Origin: CAYJPV01 sp964396055
GTDB taxonomy: Bacteria > Acidobacteriota > Vicinamibacteria > Vicinamibacterales > JAKQTR01
Reading direction: 5' to 3'
DNA length: 46,939 nucleotides
Assembly (NCBI GenBank): GCA_964396055.1
Contig: CAYNDV010000021.1
Coordinates: 1 to 46,939 of the forward strand
Shown: positions 15,549-21,274 of the stretch, one piece after another
How positions within the stretch are numbered: the first letter of the stretch is position 1
Layout: the number at the start of each line of letters is the position of its first letter
Made by a program: the position numbers and the translations under genes
Notes under the pieces: generated by a model
What the model was told of the DNA's origin: nothing
The model's input: only the letters and a program-made list of their open reading frames with translations
Databases searched by the model: none

Positions 15549-18098
15549 GTGATGCGCAGTCGTGTCTCCTCCTCCCGCCGCCTCCCGGCGGTTGTCCCGC
15601 TCGTCCTGCTGGCCGCCTCCGGGGCCGCGCTGTTCGTGGAGCCCGTCCGGGCGTTCCTGGCCTCGGCGGTCGAGGCCGCCGAGCCCGCGTCCGAGGGCTT
15701 CCATCTCTTCGCGCCGTTCACCGATCCCAGCTTCAGCGCCACCGAACTGGGGTCGCTGCTCGCGGTGCTGGGCGTGGCCGTGGCGAGCCTGCTCTATGCG
15801 CTGGGCCTGGTCCGGCAGGTCATGGGCGCCGATCAGGGCACGCCGCGGATGCAGGAAGTGGCCGCCGCGGTGCGCGAGGGCGCCAATTCGTACCTGGCAG
15901 CCCAGTTCCGGCGCATCGCGCCGCTGATCGTGCTCATCACGATCCTGCTCGCCGTGACCTACACCGGCCATGAAGAGGCCTTCCGCTGGGGCCGGGCGGG
16001 CGCGTTCCTGGTCGGCGCCCTCTTCTCCTGGGCCGTCGGCTTCGTGGGCATGCGCCTCGCCACCGCTGGCAACCTGCGGGTGGCGGCCGCCGCCATGCAC
16101 AGCTACGGCGACGCGATGCAGCTCGGCTACCGGACGGGCACCATCACCGGCATGCTGACCGACGGCCTCGGCCTGCTGGGCGGCACGGCGATCTTCCTGA
16201 TCTACGGCGTGCAGGCGTACGAGGCCCTGCTCGGCTTCGGCTTCGGCGGCACGCTGCTCGCGCTCTTCATGCGCGTGGGCGGCGGCATCTACACTAAGGC
16301 CGCCGACGTGGGCGCGGACCTGGTCGGGAAAATCGAGAAGGACATCCCCGAGGACGACCCGCGCAACGCGGCGACAATCGCCGACAACGTCGGCGACAAC
16401 GTCGGCGACTGCGCGGGCATGGCCGCCGACATCTTCGAGAGTTACGAGGTCACGATTGTCGCGGCGATGATCCTCGGCATGGCCACCTTCGGCCACAAGG
16501 GCGTCATCTTCCCGCTGCTGGTCCGCGGCATCGGCGTGGTGGGCTCGATCATCAGCACCTACAGCGTGAAGGCGGGCCACGACGACACGTCGGACACGGC
16601 CCTGCGCACCGTGCACCGCGGGTTCTGGATCGGGTCGATCATCAGCATCGTGGGGTTCTTCGCCGTCGGGCTGGCCTACCTGCGGTTCGACACGGCCTAC
16701 TTCGCCGACAACCCGGTGGCGCTGGCGGGCTTCCCCGGCGGCCTCCCGGAGGCGCTGCCCGTCTGGGCGAACCTGGGCATCGCGGGCCTCGACCTGCGCC
16801 CGGCCTGGACGTGCCTCATCGGCGTGTTCCTGGCCGTCGTCCTGAACAAGGTGACCAGTTACTACACCCACACCGGCCACAGCCCGGTGCGATCCCTCAC
16901 GAAGGCGTGCACGACCGGCCACGCCACGAACATCATCGAGGGCATCGCCGCCGGCTACGAGAGCACCGTGGCGGCGATCGTGGTGATCGGCGGCGCGATC
17001 CTGCTGTCGGTGATGGTCTACGCGGGCGCCCCGCCGATGTTCATCTCGTACGGCGTGGCGATGGCCGGCATCGGCATGCTGACGCTGACCGGCAACACGA
17101 TCTCGATGGACGTATTCGGGCCCGTGGCCGACAACGCCAACGGCATCGGCGAGATGGGGTACGACCCGGAGGCCATGGAGGCGAAGAAACCCGGCAGCTA
17201 CAAACGCGCCCGGCAGATCCTCGCCGACCTCGACGCCGTCGGGAACACCACCAAGGCCGAGACCAAGGGCATCGCCATCGGGTCGGCTGTCATCGCGGCC
17301 GTGTCGCTGTTCTCGAGCTTCATCGCCGTCATCGCGGTGGGCAGCGAGGACCGCATCGCCGAGATGTCGACGCAGCAGTTCACGGAGCAGGCGGGACGGA
17401 TCACGGTGGCCGAGCCCATCGTCTTCGTCGGGTTCCTGCTCGGCGGCGCCGTGCCGTTCCTGTTCTCGAGCATGCTCCTGCGGGCCGTGAGCCGGGCCGC
17501 GTTCTACATCGTGAAGGAATGCCGCGCCCAGTTCCGCGACATCGACATCTGGCAGGGCAACAAGAAGCCCGACTACGGCCGGGTGGTCGACATCTGCACG
17601 AACGCCGCGCAGAAGGAACTGATCGGCCCGGGATTCCTGGCCATCGGCGCGCCCATCATGGTCGGGTTCCTGCTGGGGCCGTACGCCCTCGGCGGATTCC
17701 TGGCGGGCACGATCCTCGTCGGCCAGCTGCTGGCCGTGTTCATGTCGAACGCCGGCGGCGCGTGGGACAACGCCAAGAAGCTGATCGAGGACGGCATCTA
17801 CGGCGGGAAGGGATCGGACGCCCACAAGGCCGCCGTCACCGGCGACACGGTGGGCGACCCGCTGAAGGACACCGCGGGCCCGGCCGTGAACCCGCTCATC
17901 AAGGTCATGAACATGGTGTCGCTCCTCACGCTGGGGCTCGTGCTCCAGTACAACCTGGCCGCACCCGCGGCCGCCGGCGGCGCCGTCTCGGCGCGGATCA
18001 TCGGCGCCGTCGTGGCCCTGGTCTGCCTGGGGGCCATCGGCTGGGCCGTCTGGACCAGCAAGCACGAGGCCGGCGAACTCGACGGCAACGGGGACTAG
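15549..18098 (+). CDS. hppA: Membrane-bound proton-translocating pyrophosphatase, K+-independent type
   Basis: The 849-residue polytopic membrane protein couples pyrophosphate hydrolysis to ion export. The catalytic loop 'GGGIYTKAADVGADLVGKIE' and 'DNVGDNVGDCAGMAADIFESY' (near residue 279) are intact, as is the C-terminal 'GDTVGDPLKDTAGPA'. The motif 'GNTTKA' (residue 565 on) has Lys where K+-dependent enzymes have Ala, which marks the K+-independent, H+-pumping class. An N-terminal hydrophobic leader of about 35 residues and long loops make it larger than many bacterial forms (about 670-800). The start is GTG with AAAGG 9 bp upstream; the ATG at 15552 is an alternative. The TAG stop is part of the first unit of a 12-copy heptamer array. 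Confidence 0.96.
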   Translation: MMRSRVSSSRRLPAVVPLVLLAASGAALFVEPVRAFLASAVEAAEPASEGFHLFAPFTDPSFSATELGSLLAVLGVAVASLLYALGLVRQVMGADQGTPRMQEVAAAVREGANSYLAAQFRRIAPLIVLITILLAVTYTGHEEAFRWGRAGAFLVGALFSWAVGFVGMRLATAGNLRVAAAAMHSYGDAMQLGYRTGTITGMLTDGLGLLGGTAIFLIYGVQAYEALLGFGFGGTLLALFMRVGGGIYTKAADVGADLVGKIEKDIPEDDPRNAATIADNVGDNVGDCAGMAADIFESYEVTIVAAMILGMATFGHKGVIFPLLVRGIGVVGSIISTYSVKAGHDDTSDTALRTVHRGFWIGSIISIVGFFAVGLAYLRFDTAYFADNPVALAGFPGGLPEALPVWANLGIAGLDLRPAWTCLIGVFLAVVLNKVTSYYTHTGHSPVRSLTKACTTGHATNIIEGIAAGYESTVAAIVVIGGAILLSVMVYAGAPPMFISYGVAMAGIGMLTLTGNTISMDVFGPVADNANGIGEMGYDPEAMEAKKPGSYKRARQILADLDAVGNTTKAETKGIAIGSAVIAAVSLFSSFIAVIAVGSEDRIAEMSTQQFTEQAGRITVAEPIVFVGFLLGGAVPFLFSSMLLRAVSRAAFYIVKECRAQFRDIDIWQGNKKPDYGRVVDICTNAAQKELIGPGFLAIGAPIMVGFLLGPYALGGFLAGTILVGQLLAVFMSNAGGAWDNAKKLIEDGIYGGKGSDAHKAAVTGDTVGDPLKDTAGPAVNPLIKVMNMVSLLTLGLVLQYNLAAPAAAGGAVSARIIGAVVALVCLGAIGWAVWTSKHEAGELDGNGD

Positions 18099-18178
18099 AG
18101 GCTAGGGGCTAGGGGCTAGGGGCTAGAGGCTAGAGGCTAGAGGCTAGAGGCTAGAGGCTAGAGGCTAGAGGCTAGAGG
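18095..18178. repeat. Heptamer array CTAGAGG/CTAGGGG, 12 copies, starting on the hppA stop codon
   Basis: Twelve units run without interruption: unit 1 is CTAGAGG, units 2-4 are CTAGGGG, and units 5-12 are CTAGAGG. The hppA stop TAG is bases 2-4 of the first unit. The same unit recurs after glnA at 21098. Confidence 0.97.
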
Positions 18179-18184
18179 GACTGG

Positions 18185-18234
18185 CCCCTCGACGAATGCT
18201 CGGGGCGACCCTGAGCAACGCCGAAGGGTCGGGA
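18185..18234. repeat. 50-bp dispersed REP-like module, copy 1
   Basis: This block matches 19441-19490 at 48 of 50 positions. It contains GACCCT...AGGGTC as an inverted repeat around the loop GAGCAACGCCGA, plus CCCC...GGGG at its left end. The core (CCTGAGC...GCCGAAGGG) resembles REP-type palindromes known from several high-GC genomes. It follows a heptamer array directly, as copy 2 also does. Confidence 0.9.
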
Positions 18235-18249
18235 CTCGGGGACTCGGGA

Positions 18250-18305
18250 GAGACGACGGGCGCGGCGTGTCGTGCAGGGCTTCAGCCCTGCCCTCCGCCG
18301 CGCCC
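18250..18305. repeat. Nested double stem-loop, copy 1
   Basis: The outer arms are GGGCGCGGCG (18258-18267) and CGCCGCGCCC (18296-18305). The inner hairpin is GCAGGGCT-TC-AGCCCTGC (18274-18291). The first 18 bp (18250-18267) are identical to 21169-21186, where a second nested structure follows glnA. It probably works at the RNA level as a transcript end between hppA and the convergent membrane gene. Confidence 0.85.
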
Positions 18306-18306
18306 G

Positions 18307-18355
18307 CAGCGTGACAGCGTGATCCCTTCTTGCTTCTTGCTTCTTGCTTCTGTCC
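18307..18355. repeat. Composite element with CTTCTTG heptamers, copy 1 (3 full units)
   Basis: The element consists of CAGCGTGACAGCGTGATCC, three CTTCTTG units (18326-18346) and CTTCTGTCC. An otherwise identical element lies at 45427-45482 with four units. It ends at the TGA stop of the minus-strand gene at 18356. Confidence 0.95.
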
Positions 18356-18748
18356 TCATCCCTGCCCCCCGCTCCGCATCTCCCACTCGGTGGCGCCGGC
18401 GGTCATCAGCACCAGTCCAAAGCCGCCGAACGTGATCGCCACGATCAGGCGCAGCACGAGCAGGGTCAGTCCGAGCAAGGTGTCCTGCTGGTCGGAAATC
18501 GCCGTCACGAGATACAACTCCCGCGAGTTCTGCGGCTCGAGCCCCCGCAGGTGGAACGGCGGCGGGGTCAACTGCCGGGCCATCCGCACCAGCGGCTGGT
18601 CGACCATCATGGCGTCGCGCCCGCGCTGCCCCAGTCCGTAGCCGGCGTACGCGGCATACCCGGCGGCGAGCGCGAACAGGACCAGGCCGGCCAGCAGGCG
18701 TCGGCGACATCGACCGCGAAAGACCGTCCACGAGAAGCGGGCGCTCAT
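18356..18748 (-). CDS. Small membrane protein with two helices, unknown function
   Basis: The 130-residue protein has a first membrane helix at about 16-36 ('LLAGLVLFALAAGYAAYAGYG') and a second at about 98-122 ('LLGLTLLVLRLIVAITFGGFGLVL'). About 60 residues between them are probably outside the cytoplasm ('MMVDQPLVRMARQLTPPPFHLRG'). I do not recognise the family. The ATG overlaps the stop of the PAQR gene (ATGA), so the two are translated together and may work together in the membrane. The frame continues upstream, but that part is a shadow of the PAQR gene. Confidence 0.75.
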   Translation of the reverse strand: MSARFSWTVFRGRCRRRLLAGLVLFALAAGYAAYAGYGLGQRGRDAMMVDQPLVRMARQLTPPPFHLRGLEPQNSRELYLVTAISDQQDTLLGLTLLVLRLIVAITFGGFGLVLMTAGATEWEMRSGGQG

Positions 18749-19383
18749 ACGACGTACCCCATGACCGCCACGAAGTGGCACGCGCTCCCGCCCAGGACGA
18801 AGAGGTGCCAGATCGCGTGGGCGTACCGGACGCGGCGATCGAGGGCGAAGAACACCACGCCGCCCGTATAGCACAGGCCACCCGCCACCAGCCAGCCGAT
18901 GGCCCCGCCCGGCACGTGCTGCAGCACGGGCCCCACCGCCGCCAGTACGAGCCACCCCATCAGCACGTAGACCAGCGTCGAGAGAATCGGCCAGCGCGGC
19001 CCGAACACGGCCTTGAGCGTGATGCCCAGGACCGCCAGGCCCCAGGACAGCCCGAAGAGCGTCCACCCCCACGGCCCCCGCAGGAACACCAGCGTGAACG
19101 GCGTGTAGGTGCCGGCAATGAGCAGGTAGATGGCCGCGTGATCGAGCCGCCGGAAGACACCCCGGGCGCGGGTGCGCGCCAGGGCGTGGTAGAGCGTGGA
19201 GGCCAGGTACAGCAGCACCAGCGTCGCGCCGTAGACGGCGCACGCCACGATGACCCACGGATCGCCACGGGTGGCCGCAGCCACCAGCAGGGCAGCCAAC
19301 CCCACGATGCTGGCGACCAGGCCAATACCATGCGTCAGGCTGTTGGCCACTTCCTCTCCGACACTCTGCACCCGGGATCCCAT
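18745..19383 (-). CDS. trhA: PAQR/hemolysin III family membrane protein
   Basis: The 212-residue protein has seven predicted membrane helices. The family's metal-site residues are present: Ser and His in 'ASTLYHAL' (about 61-68), Asp in 'RRLDHAAIYLLIAGTYTPF', and the C-terminal pair in 'HAIWHLFVLGGSACHFVAV'. Bacterial TrhA/YqfA members help keep membrane energetics and fluidity; the name hemolysin III is historical. Upstream, TAGAGT lies 6 nt before the ATG (19395-19390, minus strand) with no ribosome site, which suggests a leaderless transcript. A heptamer array lies directly upstream of that element. The gene is followed by the two-helix gene through an ATGA overlap. Confidence 0.92.
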   Translation of the reverse strand: MGSRVQSVGEEVANSLTHGIGLVASIVGLAALLVAAATRGDPWVIVACAVYGATLVLLYLASTLYHALARTRARGVFRRLDHAAIYLLIAGTYTPFTLVFLRGPWGWTLFGLSWGLAVLGITLKAVFGPRWPILSTLVYVLMGWLVLAAVGPVLQHVPGGAIGWLVAGGLCYTGGVVFFALDRRVRYAHAIWHLFVLGGSACHFVAVMGYVV

Positions 19384-19405
19384 GGGGACACTCTACTAGG
19401 GCCCA

Positions 19406-19440
19406 GGGGCTGGGGGCTAGGGGCTGGGGCGTGGGGCTCG
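19406..19440. repeat. Heptamer array GGGGCTR/GGGCGTG, 5 units
   Basis: Five period-7 units are present: GGGGCTG, GGGGCTA, GGGGCTG, GGGCGTG and GGGCTCG. The array lies 10 bp upstream (minus strand) of the TAGAGT element of trhA and is followed on the plus strand by the 50-bp REP-like module. Its units mix the CTAGGGG and GGGGCGT families seen elsewhere, so those families appear related. Confidence 0.88.
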
Positions 19441-19490
19441 CCCCTCGACGAATGCTCGGGGCGACTCTGAGCCACGCCGAAGGGTCGGGA
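19441..19490. repeat. 50-bp dispersed REP-like module, copy 2
   Basis: This copy is identical to 18185-18234 except for two substitutions (C to T and A to C in the central GACCCTGAGCAACG part). One change turns a G-C pair of the hairpin into G-T, so the stem is kept. It lies in the gap between trhA and glnA. Confidence 0.9.
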
Positions 19491-19537
19491 TATAGGAGCA
19501 AGAGACGGAGGGCACGTGACGGGGCATGGACGGCGTC

Positions 19538-19650
19538 AATCAGGCGGAAAAGATGACTGAAACACTAATATATCGCGCATTTAATCTTAATCAGGCGCGT
19601 TTTAATGTTAATATCCACGGGTTTATGATTTCTTGAGCCACACAAGGAGA
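19538..19650 (+). promoter_or_regulatory. glnA: A+T-rich glnA control region with phased direct repeats
   Basis: About 80 bp before glnA are strikingly A+T-rich in a G+C-rich genome. TTTAATCTTAAT (19580-19591) and TTTAATGTTAAT (19601-19612) differ by one base and are 21 bp apart, two helical turns, as expected for a cooperative regulator site. AATCAGGCG occurs at 19538 and 19589. TATGAT at 19624-19629 may be the -10 element. AAGGAGA (19644-19650) is the ribosome site. I see no sigma-54 (GG-N10-GC) promoter. Confidence 0.6.
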
Positions 19651-19658
19651 TACCAGCC

Positions 19659-21101
19659 ATGGACAAGACCCCGCTGCGCGACTTCCTGGAAATCCCGTAC
19701 GACCGCCTCGAGGAGCTCAACCTCCAGGCCAAGGCGCAGCGGCTCGATCGGGTCCCCGTGGATCAGGTCCGTGAAGAGCGCCAGAAGTACCTGGCCGACG
19801 AGAAGCGCATCAAGGCCGTGACGGTCTGTTTCACGGACCTCGAGGGCCGGATGCACATGCTGGACTACGACAAGAAGTTCCTCCTGAAGTCCGCCGACAA
19901 CCTGACGTTCGACGGGTCGTCGATCCGGGGCTTCTCGCAGCAGGCCGAGTCGGATCTGCGGCTGGCCGTGGACTGGCCGGCGTTCTACTGGCTGCCGGCC
20001 GACGTCTTCGGCCCGGGCAAGGTGCTCGTGTTCGGCGAGGTCGAGGAGCGCGACGGCACCCCGTATCACGCCGACATGCGCAGCCGCCTGAAGCTGTTCG
20101 CGGCGGAACGTTTCGCGGCCGACGGCACGATGGCCCACGCGTCGAACGAGATCGAGGGGTTCCTGTTCAAGGGCCGGGACGTGGAGCGGCACTACCACGA
20201 AACCGGGCTGTTCGAGTTCATCTCGACCGGCGGCTACTACCACTCGCTGCCGGGCGACGCGTTGCGCCAGTTCATCGACGCCGCCGCCGAGACGCAGCGC
20301 GCCCTGGGCTTCGCCAACGAGAAGGACCACCCGGAGGTGGCGCCCTCGCAGTTCGAAATGAACTACTCGTACACCGAGGTGTGCGTGGCGGCGGACCAGG
20401 TGCAGCTCTACAAGCTCATCTGCCGCCAGGTGGCGGCCCAGCTGGGCATGACCGCGTCGTTCCTGCCCAAGCCGGTCACCGGCGTCAACGGCAGCGGCAT
20501 GCACACGAACCTGTCGCTGACCCGCGGCGGCCGGAACCTCTTCTGGTCCCCGGACGGCGAAGACCACCTGTCCGACATCGGGTGGAACTTCGTCGATCGG
20601 ATCCTGGCCAACGCCAACGACATCTGCCTCATTCTCAACTCGAGCGTCAACGCGTACCGCCGTCTCGACCCGCACTTCGAAGCGCCCAATCAGATCAAGG
20701 CCTCGGCCATCAACCGCGGCGCCATGGTGCGCATTCCCCTGGGCAACGAGCAGTCGGCGCGCGTGGAAGTCCGTTCGATCGCGCCCGACGCCAACCCGTA
20801 CCTTGCCCTCTACACGCTGATCCGCACCGGGATCGAGGGCCCGCTGCCCGCCGATGCCGAGAACGAAATCCGGCGGTCGCGCACGCGGTTCCTGCCGGAC
20901 AACATCTACGACGCCATCCGTCACTTCAAGAGCAGCGAGGTGGTGGGGCACCTGATTGGCGAGCAGGTGCAGGCCAAGTTCGCGGAAGTGAAGCAGGCCC
21001 AGGCCGACCGGTGCCCGAAGGCCCTCGGCTCGCAGATCAAGGCCTCCGAGGTGCAGTTCCACCACGAGGTGACGAACCAGTACCTGTGGAGCCAGTTCTA
21101 G
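19659..21101 (+). CDS. glnA: Glutamine synthetase
   Basis: The 480-residue enzyme makes glutamine from glutamate, ammonia and ATP. The main family motifs are present: 'DGSSIRGF' (residue 85 on), 'SQFEMNYSYTEVCVAADQ', 'NGSGMHTN' (residue 277 on, ATP/glutamate site), 'RVEVRSIAPDANPYLALY' and a late 'LPDNIYDAI' (Tyr417) where adenylylated type I enzymes have their regulatory Tyr. The surrounding sequence is unlike the classical 'NLYDLPPEE', so adenylylation is uncertain. The C-terminus ('FHHEVTNQYLW') belongs to a divergent GlnA subgroup. The start is fixed by AAGGAGA 8 bp upstream. The gene stands alone behind the A+T-rich control region. Its TAG stop starts a 9-copy heptamer array. Confidence 0.96.
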   Translation: MDKTPLRDFLEIPYDRLEELNLQAKAQRLDRVPVDQVREERQKYLADEKRIKAVTVCFTDLEGRMHMLDYDKKFLLKSADNLTFDGSSIRGFSQQAESDLRLAVDWPAFYWLPADVFGPGKVLVFGEVEERDGTPYHADMRSRLKLFAAERFAADGTMAHASNEIEGFLFKGRDVERHYHETGLFEFISTGGYYHSLPGDALRQFIDAAAETQRALGFANEKDHPEVAPSQFEMNYSYTEVCVAADQVQLYKLICRQVAAQLGMTASFLPKPVTGVNGSGMHTNLSLTRGGRNLFWSPDGEDHLSDIGWNFVDRILANANDICLILNSSVNAYRRLDPHFEAPNQIKASAINRGAMVRIPLGNEQSARVEVRSIAPDANPYLALYTLIRTGIEGPLPADAENEIRRSRTRFLPDNIYDAIRHFKSSEVVGHLIGEQVQAKFAEVKQAQADRCPKALGSQIKASEVQFHHEVTNQYLWSQF

Positions 21102-21160
21102 GGGCTAGAGGCTCGGGGCTAGAGGCTAGAGGCTAGAGGCTAGAGGCTAGAGGCTAGAGG
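21098..21160. repeat. Heptamer array CTAGGGG/CTAGAGG, 9 copies, starting on the glnA stop codon
   Basis: Nine period-7 units are present: CTAGGGG, CTAGAGG, CTCGGGG, then six CTAGAGG. The TAG stop of glnA is bases 2-4 of unit 1, the same register as at hppA. Confidence 0.97.
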
Positions 21161-21168
21161 CCAAAGAA

Positions 21169-21229
21169 GAGACGACGGGCGCGGCGACACGGGCAGGGCT
21201 GAAGCCCTGCACTACGTCGCCGCGCCCGT
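21169..21229. repeat. Nested double stem-loop, copy 2
   Basis: The outer arms are ACGGGCGCGGCGAC (21175-21188) and GTCGCCGCGCCCGT (21216-21229), a perfect 14-bp stem. The inner hairpin is GCAGGGCT-GA-AGCCCTGC (21193-21210). It shares its first 18 bp with the copy at 18250, although the right-hand outer arm differs to match its own left arm. This suggests selection on structure. It lies between the convergent glnA and Oar-like genes and is a good candidate for a two-way transcript end. Confidence 0.88.
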
Positions 21230-21274
21230 GTTCGTGTCAGGGATGGCGCCCGAAGGCTCATGCCCTGACGGCCG

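Noticed and set aside
15510..18065. 851-codon open frame antisense to hppA
   Set aside because: Mirror of a highly conserved gene, with no domain and biased composition (Asp, His, Arg, Gln).
18095..18178. CRISPR array
   Set aside because: Repeats are 7 bp, contiguous and without spacers; no cas genes nearby.
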